64,000 bases of DNA, from contig NZ_FONG01000005.1 of NCBI RefSeq assembly GCF_900112845.1, forward strand, positions 346,058 through 410,057, in the 5' to 3' direction. Made by a program: the position numbers and the translations under genes. Each line of letters starts with the position of its first letter. Position 1 is the stretch's first letter. Below the pieces are notes generated by a model. The model made no database searches and was not told the DNA's origin. It saw nothing but the letters and a program-made list of their open reading frames with translations. Source of the stretch: Actinacidiphila alni. GTDB lineage: Bacteria; Actinomycetota; Actinomycetes; Streptomycetales; Streptomycetaceae. Positions 36,022-43,177 of the stretch are shown in pieces.

Positions 36022-36657
36022 GTGATCGTGGGCGGGAAGTACGCGGTGGGGGTGGCGGCGGTGGCCGCCGGGGTGCTGGCGGTGGCCGGATGCGGGACGG
36101 CGGCGACCCCCGGACAGAGCGGGAGCAAGGAGCCGGAGCCGTACCGCGTAAAAGCGGACAGGCTGCCGCCGTCGGGCCTGCCGACGTACCCCGGCGGGAC
36201 CAGGACGGTGCCGGCACCGTCACCGACGGGGGCGTGCCCCGAGTCGGGCCTCACCGTGACGGCGGGGGAGCCGGACGCGGCGATGGGGCTGCGGGCGGCA
36301 GCCGTGTACGTCACGAATTGCGGCACGTCACCGCGCAAGGTGTCGGGTTATCCGCTGACGCATGTACTGGACGAGGACTTGGACCGCGTCGAGGTGACGG
36401 TCCATCAGGGCTCGTCGATCACGACGGGAATCGACGATCCGGCCCCGACGACGGTCGAGTTGGCGCCGGGGCAGCGGGCGACGGCCACCCTCGTGTGGCG
36501 GAACACGGTGACGGACGCCACGGTGGTGGCGACGACGGGCGCCTTCGTCGAGATCACTCCGGCGAAGGGGACGCCGCCCCAACTGGCCCCGATGATGGTC
36601 GACTTGGGGAACACCGGAAAGCTGGACGTCACGGCGTGGCGGCGCCCGGCCGACTGA
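36022..36657 (+). CDS. DUF4232 lipoprotein
   Basis: A 211-residue secreted lipoprotein. The signal peptide ends with lipobox AVAGC (Cys near residue 24). A disordered Pro/Gly linker leads to a DUF4232 beta-sandwich domain (about residues 75-205) with paired cysteines in TGACPESGLTV and YVTNCGTSPRK. GTG 36022 is preferred because AGGA lies 7 bases upstream; GTG 36004 is in frame too. Its last 29 bases overlap the convergent MFS gene. The function is not known. Confidence 0.82.
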   Translation: MIVGGKYAVGVAAVAAGVLAVAGCGTAATPGQSGSKEPEPYRVKADRLPPSGLPTYPGGTRTVPAPSPTGACPESGLTVTAGEPDAAMGLRAAAVYVTNCGTSPRKVSGYPLTHVLDEDLDRVEVTVHQGSSITTGIDDPAPTTVELAPGQRATATLVWRNTVTDATVVATTGAFVEITPAKGTPPQLAPMMVDLGNTGKLDVTAWRRPAD

Positions 36658-37879
36658 CCCCGGCCCGCAGGGCGACCGCCCCGGCCGCGCCGACGGCCAC
36701 CAGCGCGAGGACGACCGTCGCGCCCCAGCGTGCCGCGTGGAAGGCGGCTGCCCCGAAGGTGCCGCCGAGGCTGTTGCCGATGTAATAGGCCGTCAGGTAA
36801 AGGGCGGAGGCTTGCGCGCGGCCCGCCGACGTGGCCCGGCTGACCGCGCCGGAGGCGACGGAGTGGCCGGTGAAGAAGCCGGCCGTGACGAGCACGAGCC
36901 CGACCAGGATCAGGGTCAGCGACCCGGCCAGGGTGAGCAGCAGCCCGCCCGCGCACAGGGCGACGGCGACCGCGAAGGCACCGCGCCTGCCGGTACGGGC
37001 CAGCAGCGCGCCGGACGCGGCGGACGCGAGCGTGCCGACGAGGTAGACGAGGAAGATCGCGCCGATCGCGGTCTGGGAGAGGCCGAAGGGCGCGGCGGTG
37101 AGCCGGTAGCCGAGCACGGTGTAGACGGCGCCGAACACGGCCATGAAGAGCAGGCCGAGCGCGTACAGCCCGCGCAGCAGCGGGTTGCGCAGATGGCCGG
37201 TGACCGTGCGCCACAGGGCGGCCGGGTGCACCGGGCCCGGGGCGAAGTGCCGGGCGGGCGGCACCAGCAGCCGGAAGGCGGCGGCGCAGCCGAGCGCGGA
37301 CAGGCCGATGACCAGCAGCGCCACGCGCCAGCCGAACGCCTGGGCCAGCGCCCCGCCCGCGACCCGCGAACTCATACCGCCGATCGAATTGCCCGCCACG
37401 TACAGGCCGATCGCGGACGGCACGGCGGACGGGTGGATCTCCTCGGCCAGATACGCCATCGCCGTCGCGGGCAGCCCGGCCAGCGCGACGCCCTGCACGG
37501 CGCGGAGCACGACGAGGACGGCCAGGTTCGGCGCGAAGGGCACGGCGAGGGCGAGCAGCGAGGCGCTGACGACGGACACCGTCATCACCGGGGTGCGCCC
37601 GTACTTCTCGCTGAGCGCGCTGGTCGGCAGCAGCGCGACGGCCAGCGCGGCCGTGGTCGCGGACACGGTCAGGCTGGCCTGCGCCGGGCTCAGCGACAGG
37701 CCCGAGGACAGGGCGGGCAGCAGCGCCTGCGTGGAGTAGAGCAGGGCGAAGGTGGCGAGCCCCGCCGCGAACAGCGCGAGGTTGGCCCGGCGGTAGCCGG
37801 GGCCGCCGGGGCGGAGCCGGTCGTCTGCGGTGGCGTCCGCCCGGGTCGCGGCGGCCGTCCCGGTGTCGGCGGATGACAT
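36629..37879 (-). CDS. MFS transporter, DHA1/AraJ-like
   Basis: A 416-residue, twelve-helix exporter. After a polar N-terminus of 35 residues it has NLALFAAGLATFALLYSTQALLPALS and the loop 2-3 motif ALSEKYGRTPVM, plus GxxxGPxxG-like glycine patterns in helix five (GNSIGGMSSRVAGGAL). It is divergent from a LysR regulator 98 bases away. Similar to YnfM/AraJ-type sugar or drug exporters. The substrate is unknown. Confidence 0.87.
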   Translation of the reverse strand: MSSADTGTAAATRADATADDRLRPGGPGYRRANLALFAAGLATFALLYSTQALLPALSSGLSLSPAQASLTVSATTAALAVALLPTSALSEKYGRTPVMTVSVVSASLLALAVPFAPNLAVLVVLRAVQGVALAGLPATAMAYLAEEIHPSAVPSAIGLYVAGNSIGGMSSRVAGGALAQAFGWRVALLVIGLSALGCAAAFRLLVPPARHFAPGPVHPAALWRTVTGHLRNPLLRGLYALGLLFMAVFGAVYTVLGYRLTAAPFGLSQTAIGAIFLVYLVGTLASAASGALLARTGRRGAFAVAVALCAGGLLLTLAGSLTLILVGLVLVTAGFFTGHSVASGAVSRATSAGRAQASALYLTAYYIGNSLGGTFGAAAFHAARWGATVVLALVAVGAAGAVALRAGVSRPGAATP

Positions 37880-37905
37880 GACTCGACCGTAGGGACGCGA
37901 CTCTT

Positions 37906-37952
37906 CATGCGTCCAATGCGCAGACGGTGCATGATTGATGCGGTGACGCATG
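37906..37952. promoter_or_regulatory. Inverted repeat in the MFS-LysR divergent gap
   Basis: CATGCGTC (37906-37913) and GACGCATG (37945-37952) are perfect inverted arms, with further TGCATGA and TGATGCG half-like elements between. It is a likely LysR activation and repression site. Confidence 0.45.
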
Positions 37953-37977
37953 AGCGCAGGTGGAGGCGGGTCCGAGG

Positions 37978-38916
37978 GTGAGCGATGACACGGAAATGAC
38001 GGTGGACCCCGGGACCTGGGGCGCGCTGCTCGCGCCGCGCCTCGCACAGTTCGCCGCCGTCGCGCGGCACGAGCATGTGACGCGCGCCGCGCAGGAGTTG
38101 GGCATGCCGCAGTCCACGCTCAGCCGGGCGCTGGCCCGGCTGGAGGCCGATCTCGGGGTGGCGCTGTTCGCCCGGCACGGCCGCGCCGTCCGGCTGACCC
38201 GCGCCGGGCTCACCTTCCGCGCCGCCGCCGAACGCGCCCTCGCCGAGGTCGAGCGCTCCGCCGAGTCCGTCCGCCTGGACGCCGACCCCGACGGCGGCCG
38301 GGTCGCCTTCGGCTTCCTGCACACCCTCGGGCCCGAGACCGTACCGTCCTTGCTGCGCGCCTTCCGCGCGGATCACCCGCGGGTCCGCTTCCAGCTCGTG
38401 CAGACGTACGGCGAGGCCATGCTCGAACGCCTGCGGCTGGGCGAGTTGGACCTGTGCCTGACGTCGCCCGTGCCGGACGAGGCCGGGCTCGTCGTGCGCA
38501 AGCTGGACGAGCAGCGGCTGCGGCTCGTGGTGCCCGCCGGGCACCGGCTGGCCGACCGCAAGCGCGTACGGCTCGCCGAGGCCGCGAGCGAGGCTTTTGT
38601 CACGCTGGAGCCGGGGTACGGGTTGCGGCGCATCACCGACGCTCTGTGCGCCGAGGCCGGGTTCGCGCCCCGGGTCGCCTTCGAGGGCGAGGAGGCCGAG
38701 ACCCTGCGGGGGCTTGTCGCGGCCGGGCTCGGTGTCGCCGTCCTTCCGCCGCCGGCCGTACCCCGTCCCGGCGTCGTCGAGGTGGACCTTGCAGGTCGGC
38801 GTGCGGTCCGTGAGATCGGGCTCGCCTGGCTCGACGGGGCCCCTGCCCCGGCCCCTGTCGCCGCCTTCCGCTCCTTCCTCCTCTCCCGCAAGGGCGCCCT
38901 CCTCCCGGGCGCCTGA
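37978..38916 (+). CDS. LysR family transcriptional regulator
   Basis: A 312-residue regulator. The N-terminal winged helix (about 15-75) reads LAQFAAVARHEHVTRAAQELGMPQSTLSRALARLEADLGVALFARHGRAVRLTRAG, split here only by the linker. The C-terminal co-inducer domain has GFLHTLGPETVPSLLRAF and GLGVAVLPPPAV. GTG 37978 is used; GTG 37960 and ATG 37996 are other in-frame starts. It probably controls the divergent MFS gene. Confidence 0.9.
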   Translation: MSDDTEMTVDPGTWGALLAPRLAQFAAVARHEHVTRAAQELGMPQSTLSRALARLEADLGVALFARHGRAVRLTRAGLTFRAAAERALAEVERSAESVRLDADPDGGRVAFGFLHTLGPETVPSLLRAFRADHPRVRFQLVQTYGEAMLERLRLGELDLCLTSPVPDEAGLVVRKLDEQRLRLVVPAGHRLADRKRVRLAEAASEAFVTLEPGYGLRRITDALCAEAGFAPRVAFEGEEAETLRGLVAAGLGVAVLPPPAVPRPGVVEVDLAGRRAVREIGLAWLDGAPAPAPVAAFRSFLLSRKGALLPGA

Positions 38917-39319
38917 CCCCTCTCCCGCGGAGCGCGGCGCCCCTCCGGGGGAGGGCGCGCGATCCCTTGTCGGGGGTGTGTGATGTCTCCTGCGGAGTGC
39001 GGTGCCTTCTCGCCTGACGGCGAGCGAGGTCTTTTAGGGGCGCGGGGAACTGCGCGGCCCGCCCCCACCGGCCCGGTGGTCGCAAAACAACGGCGTCTGC
39101 CCCGCTGGGGGCGGTTTTTTGTCTGAAGCCCGGCGCGGGCTGAGCGCGCAGTTCCCCGCGCCCCTATCGGGCACCCACTTCCGCAAGCGCCGCGTGCGTC
39201 CCCGCGCCCCTATCGGGCACCCACTTCCGCCAGCGCAGCGCCGCGTCCCCGCGCCCCCAAATGGGGCACCCTTCTCCGCAGGAGGGGACCGTCACCCGCA
39301 CGGTGCGGGTACGGCGGCG
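38917..39319. repeat. Dispersed palindromic repeat with extra tail copies
   Basis: 403 bp without a gene. The main element runs from AGGGGCGCGGGGAACTGCGCG (39036) to GCGCGCAGTTCCCCGCGCCC (39145). After it, two to three direct copies of a unit with CGGGCACCCACTTCCGC and CGCGTCCCCGCGCCCC follow. The central block reads CAAAACAACGGCG here. Confidence 0.88.
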
Positions 39320-40105
39320 CTAGGGCCGGAGTGACCTGCCGAAGCCGGAGGCTAGAGGCATCCGGAGTCCCAGGGGCGGCGGAGCCGCCAGGGCGTCGGC
39401 GATGGGCCGGGCGTGCGGCCGGTCGAGGAGCGAGCCGAGAACGAAATCCGCCGTGAGGGCGAAGACCTCGGCACGGTGCTGGTGCAAACCATGACCGTCG
39501 GAGTGCACCTCGAACCGGCACACTTCGCGATTGACCTTCTTGATCCGCTCGGCGAGCCCGTAGGAGACCTCGGGCGCCGTCTCCTCGTCCTCGGTGCCGT
39601 GCACGAAGAGCACGCGCCGGCCGATGAGCTGCTTGACCGGCTCGGGTTCGGGCCCGTGCGGGAGCCAGGGCGCGAGAGCGACGACGGACGTGACGGCCGG
39701 GTGCCCGGCCGCGTGCAGCGCGGCGCGGGCGCCCATGTCGAGGCCGACCAGGCACACGGGCACGTCGCCGTACCGCCGTACCGCCTCGCCGACCGCCCAC
39801 TCGGCGTCCTCGGCCGGGTGGGCGTGGCCGCCGTTCCAGCCGCGGAAGCGGTAGTGGACGACGTGCGCGGCCACGCCGTCGGCGGCGCCCTCCCGTACGA
39901 GATGGCGGGCGAGCGGCCACATGACGGCGGCGGCGACCGGGGAGCGGCGCCGGGTGCTCAGCGCGTCACCGCCGGGCAGCGCGAGCACGACCGCGCGCAC
40001 GGTGGCGCCGGTATCATGATCACGCTGCCTCGGCCCGGGCACGCGCCCGGTGGCCACCGGGCGGCCCAGTCGTGCGCCACGCGCCGGTAATGCTTGGGAA
40101 GCCAT
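39320..40105 (-). CDS. Alpha/beta hydrolase with Asp at the nucleophile position
   Basis: A 261-residue dienelactone-hydrolase-like alpha/beta hydrolase. [11 protein letters not shown] is the first core strand with the oxyanion-hole Gly pair. The nucleophile elbow reads [14 protein letters not shown]: the usual Ser or Cys is Asp123. An acid ([12 protein letters not shown]) and a His ([13 protein letters not shown]) complete a possible triad. Asp nucleophiles occur in haloalkane dehalogenases and epoxide hydrolases, so it may act by that chemistry or have lost esterase activity. It is divergent from add; the first 30 residues are not conserved-looking and the start may lie downstream. Confidence 0.75.
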   Translation of the reverse strand: MASQALPARGARLGRPVATGRVPGPRQRDHDTGATVRAVVLALPGGDALSTRRRSPVAAAVMWPLARHLVREGAADGVAAHVVHYRFRGWNGGHAHPAEDAEWAVGEAVRRYGDVPVCLVGLDMGARAALHAAGHPAVTSVVALAPWLPHGPEPEPVKQLIGRRVLFVHGTEDEETAPEVSYGLAERIKKVNREVCRFEVHSDGHGLHQHRAEVFALTADFVLGSLLDRPHARPIADALAAPPPLGLRMPLASGFGRSLRP

Positions 40106-40177
40106 GGCGCAACGATGGCAGACACAGGGGTGTGCACTGTATGGACGGACGGAAAATTCTTGGTCCCGACGCGATAT

Positions 40178-40189
40178 CTACGCGCGTAG
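40178..40189. promoter_or_regulatory. CTACGCGCGTAG operator, adenosine deaminase
   Basis: A perfect palindrome ending 16 bases before the add ATG, within ATATCTACGCGCGTAGGG. It would overlap the leader or promoter, a repressor-like position. Confidence 0.8.
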
Positions 40190-40205
40190 GGACTATCGTT
40201 TGAGC

Positions 40206-41381
40206 ATGCAGAGCCCCAAACCGAGCACTCCCACACCGGAACAGATCCGCCGCGCCCCCAAGGCGCTGCTCCACGACCACCTCGACGGTGGTCTGCGCCC
40301 GGGCACGATCGTCGACATCGCGCGCGCGACCGGCTACGACGCGCTGCCCGAGACCGACCCGGACAAGCTCGGCACCTGGTTCCGCGAGGCCGCCGACTCC
40401 GGTTCGCTGGAGCGCTACCTGGAGACGTTCGCGCACACCTGCGCCGTGATGCAGACCCGCGACGCGCTGTTCCGGGTCGCCGCGGAGTGCGCGGAGGACC
40501 TGGCGGCCGACGGCGTGGTCTACGCCGAGGTGCGGTACGCGCCGGAACAGCACCTGGAGGGCGGCCTTTCGCTCGAAGAGGTGGTCGAGGCGGTCAACGA
40601 CGGGTTCCGCGAGGGCGAGCGCCGGGCGCGCGAGGACGGCAACCGGATCCGGGTCGGCGCGCTGCTGACCGCGATGCGGCACGCCGCCCGCTCCCAGGAG
40701 ATCGCCGAACTGGCCAACCGCTACCGGGACCTGGGCGTCGTCGGCTTCGACATCGCGGGCGCCGAGGCCGGTTACCCGCCCACCCGGCACCTGGACGCCT
40801 TCGAGTACCTCAAGCGCGAGAACAACCACTTCACCATCCACGCGGGCGAGGCGTTCGGCCTGCCGTCCATCTGGCAGGCGCTCCAGTGGTGCGGCGCCGA
40901 CCGGCTCGGCCACGGCGTACGGATCATCGACGACATCAGCGCCGAGGGGCGCGGCGGCGCGGCGGGGGTCAAGCTGGGCCGCCTCGCGTCGTACGTGCGC
41001 GACAAGCGGGTGCCGCTGGAGATGTGCCCCACCTCCAACCTCCAGACCGGCGCGGCAAGCTCGTACGCCGAGCACCCGATCGGTCTGCTGCGGCGGCTGC
41101 ACTTCCGAGTGACGGTCAACACCGACAACCGCCTGATGTCGGGCACCAGCATGAGCCGCGAATTCGAGCACCTCATCGAGGCGTTCGACTACACGCTCGA
41201 TGACATGCAGTGGTTTACCGTCAATGCGATGAAATCAGCGTTCATCCCTTTCGATGAACGCTTGGCCATGATCAATGAAGTGATCAAGCCGGGTTACGCC
41301 GAGCTGAAGGCCGAGTGGCTGTTCCGGCAGTCGGCCGCCGCACCGCCTGTGGCCAGCGATTCCGTGGCCGAGGAGGGCTGA
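40206..41381 (+). CDS. add: Adenosine deaminase
   Basis: A 391-residue zinc-dependent enzyme that converts (deoxy)adenosine to (deoxy)inosine. The metal and catalytic residues are visible: [14 protein letters not shown] (HxH), [10 protein letters not shown] (His and Glu), DRLGHGVRI (His), and the Asp pair in [20 protein letters not shown] is the substrate loop. The C-terminus has a short Ala/Ser tail. The operator palindrome directly before it links it to the nucleoside genes; inosine would go to the purine phosphorylase at 56704. Confidence 0.95.
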   Translation: MQSPKPSTPTPEQIRRAPKALLHDHLDGGLRPGTIVDIARATGYDALPETDPDKLGTWFREAADSGSLERYLETFAHTCAVMQTRDALFRVAAECAEDLAADGVVYAEVRYAPEQHLEGGLSLEEVVEAVNDGFREGERRAREDGNRIRVGALLTAMRHAARSQEIAELANRYRDLGVVGFDIAGAEAGYPPTRHLDAFEYLKRENNHFTIHAGEAFGLPSIWQALQWCGADRLGHGVRIIDDISAEGRGGAAGVKLGRLASYVRDKRVPLEMCPTSNLQTGAASSYAEHPIGLLRRLHFRVTVNTDNRLMSGTSMSREFEHLIEAFDYTLDDMQWFTVNAMKSAFIPFDERLAMINEVIKPGYAELKAEWLFRQSAAAPPVASDSVAEEG

Positions 41382-41393
41382 GCGGGACCCTCG

Positions 41394-41429
41394 GTGGCGC
41401 GGCCCCGGGCAGGTGCCCGGCCGCGCCAC
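41394..41429 (+). terminator. Terminator after add
   Basis: GTGGCGCGGC (41394-41403) pairs with GCCGCGCCAC (41420-41429), and CGGGC/GCCCG extend the stem inside around the loop AGGT. Confidence 0.85.
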
Positions 41430-41472
41430 GCCGTTTGCACGGCCGGTCATCGACTGACTACGTTCCGAAGTC

Positions 41473-41829
41473 ATGCAGACCCGTACCCAGAAGACCCTCG
41501 CCATCTCCGCGCTCGGCCTCGCTTTCGCCGCCGCCGCGGCCGGCACCGCCTCCGCCGCCTCGCTCCCTGCGCTGCCCATCACCGACCAGGCCGGCTCGCT
41601 GCTCGGCCAGGCCGGTTCGCCCACCGTGCTCGACGGCACGCCGGTCGGCGCCGCCACCAAGCTCGTGCCCGGTGTCGCCGACAGCGCCAACGGCGCGCAG
41701 CACGCGGTCACCAACGGCAGCTCGGCGCTCCCCGGCAACCCGACCTCGCTGCTGCCGTCCAACAACCAGATCACCCCCGCGAACGGCCTGCTCGGCGGCC
41801 TCCCGGTCGGCGGCCTGACCGGCAACTAG
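41473..41829 (+). CDS. Small secreted protein of unknown function
   Basis: A 118-residue protein with a clear signal peptide (MQTRTQKTLAISALGLAF, then AAAAAGTASAAS as the cleavage region). The mature part is low in charge and rich in Gly, Leu, Pro and Asn, and contains LPALPITDQAGSLLGQAG and a glycine-rich end GLLGGLPVGGLTGN. It resembles the secreted protein at 47702 in size, composition and the LP/TDxLP pattern, so the two look paralogous. No enzymatic motif is seen; a wall or morphogenetic role is only a guess. Confidence 0.78.
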   Translation: MQTRTQKTLAISALGLAFAAAAAGTASAASLPALPITDQAGSLLGQAGSPTVLDGTPVGAATKLVPGVADSANGAQHAVTNGSSALPGNPTSLLPSNNQITPANGLLGGLPVGGLTGN

Positions 41830-41840
41830 CCGCTGCCGCA

Positions 41841-41898
41841 CCCGTACGCGTCTCCGTACGCGTATCCGTATACGTACGCGTTTCCGTATACGTACGCG
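41841..41898. repeat. CCGTACGCG/CCGTATACGTACGCG short tandem repeat
   Basis: Four successive units of 12-18 bp, starting CCGTACGCG or CCGTATACGTACGCG, each self-complementary through GTACGC/GTATAC cores. It lies just before the shared terminator. Confidence 0.75.
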
Positions 41899-41939
41899 CC
41901 GCGCCCCCGCCGGGACAACCCTGGTGGGGGCGCGGCGCG
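41895..41939. terminator. Bidirectional terminator between the secreted protein and VanZ genes
   Basis: A perfect 14-bp stem, CGCGCCGCGCCCCC (41895-41908) with 41926-41939, and a 17-nt loop that can pair further. It sits between convergent genes. Confidence 0.85.
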
Positions 41940-41965
41940 TCGTGCGCGACGTATGGTCCGGGGGC

Positions 41966-42496
41966 CTACGGGACGAGGCCGACGCGGGCGGGCGGCGGGG
42001 CCGCGGGGCCCTGCGGCAGTCCGGCCGCGGCCGGGTCCCGGGCCTCCGCGCGGCGGCGCAGCGCGCGCCGGGCCGCGGGCACCACCAGCAGGTGCGCCAG
42101 CGCCGCGCCGAGGGTGTTGAGCAGCAGCGCGTCCACGTCGAAGAGCTGGCCGGGCACCATCGTCTGCAGGAATTCCACGAACAGCGACACCATCAGCGCC
42201 GCGAAGACCGTACGGGCGAAGGACGCGAAGCCCGAGGTGCGGACCCGGCCGCCGGCCAGCGGCAGCAGCACGCCCAGCGGCGCCAGCAGGCCGAGCCCCT
42301 CGCCGAGCCGCCGGGCGGCCTGCCCGGGACTCATCCCCAGGTCGTCGCGGATCGTCCCGAAGGGCCGCAGATTCGGCGCGGGCACCCAGGTCACGTAGTG
42401 CGGACGCAGCAGCATCCAGCCGACGAAAGCGAGGTACGCGGCGGTGAGCAGCAGCCCGGCCGCGCGCACCTTGAACCTGGAGCCTTCGTGCCGCAC
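41966..42496 (-). CDS. VanZ family membrane protein
   Basis: A 176-residue membrane protein with four predicted helices. It contains the VanZ family pattern LRPHYVTWVPAPNLRPFGTI, GLGLLAPLGVLLPL and FVEFLQTMVPGQLFDVDALLLNTLGAALAHLL. VanZ proteins give low-level teicoplanin resistance in some hosts but most have no proven function. The GTG start follows GTAGGGC. It is downstream of the AfsQ lipoprotein gene with an 18-base gap, so it may be co-transcribed with the afsQ operon. Confidence 0.87.
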   Translation of the reverse strand: MRHEGSRFKVRAAGLLLTAAYLAFVGWMLLRPHYVTWVPAPNLRPFGTIRDDLGMSPGQAARRLGEGLGLLAPLGVLLPLAGGRVRTSGFASFARTVFAALMVSLFVEFLQTMVPGQLFDVDALLLNTLGAALAHLLVVPAARRALRRRAEARDPAAAGLPQGPAAPPPARVGLVP

Positions 42497-42514
42497 GCCC
42501 TACAGGACGCGGCT

Positions 42515-43177
42515 TCACCCCACCGCGGTTCCCGCGCTGTCCGCCGCGTCCCCGCGGCTGCGCAGGTCCGCGGTGCAGGAGTAGCGGCGCGGTGCGGTGT
42601 CCGGGTCGTCACCGGCGAGCACCACGGTGCCGTCGGCGGAGACGGAGGTGTCGGCGGCCAGGGTGCAGACGATCTGCGCGAGCGCGAAGGACGGCAGCTC
42701 GTCCACGGCCTGGTTCAGCCGCAGCGTCTCCTTGGGGTCGTCGCGGTACGGCCCGGCGATCTCCAGGCTGCCCGGCACCTCAGTGGAGAAACCGGCACGC
42801 GCCTCGGCCGACAGCGGGCTGCGCTGCAACTGCGCCAGCAACTCCCTGACCTGCGAGAGCCGGTCGAATCTGCCCTGCCGCAACGCCACGCTCCGCTTGA
42901 TCGGCGCGGTCTGCGAGCTGCACACCAGATACACCTGACGCACGACCGCGTCGGCCTGGCTCGCCTCGCCGATCGGCGGCACGGCGCACGACACGCGCGA
43001 CGGCGCGGGCCCCGCGTCCACCGGCACGGTGGTCGTCCGGATGCCGCAGCCGCCCAGCAGCGGCAGCGCGGCGAGCAGCACGGCGGCCAGCACCCGGTAC
43101 GGGACCGGGCGCGCGGCGTACGGTGCCGGGCTCGTCGCGTACGGCGTGCGGCGCGCCGGATGTGTCGGACGTCTCAT
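42515..43177 (-). CDS. afsQ3: AfsQ-operon lipoprotein
   Basis: A 220-residue lipoprotein, third gene of the afsQ operon. Its lipobox is PLLGGC (Cys about residue 44, after an Arg/Pro-rich N-terminus of unusual length with repeated PYAA/YA). The mature part has paired cysteines (SCAVPP, YLVCSSQ, IVCTLAAD, YSCTADL), probably two disulfides. From knowledge of the S. coelicolor locus, the protein encoded with AfsQ1/AfsQ2 is called AfsQ3 and is thought to aid signal perception. ATG 43177 overlaps the AfsQ2 stop (ATGA). Confidence 0.85.
   Translation of the reverse strand: MRRPTHPARRTPYATSPAPYAARPVPYRVLAAVLLAALPLLGGCGIRTTTVPVDAGPAPSRVSCAVPPIGEASQADAVVRQVYLVCSSQTAPIKRSVALRQGRFDRLSQVRELLAQLQRSPLSAEARAGFSTEVPGSLEIAGPYRDDPKETLRLNQAVDELPSFALAQIVCTLAADTSVSADGTVVLAGDDPDTAPRRYSCTADLRSRGDAADSAGTAVG

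Noticed and set aside
20945..39319. CRISPR array or insertion sequences in the repeat-rich gaps
   Set aside because: The repeats are inverted-arm elements in separate gaps with no regular spacers, no cas genes and no transposase.
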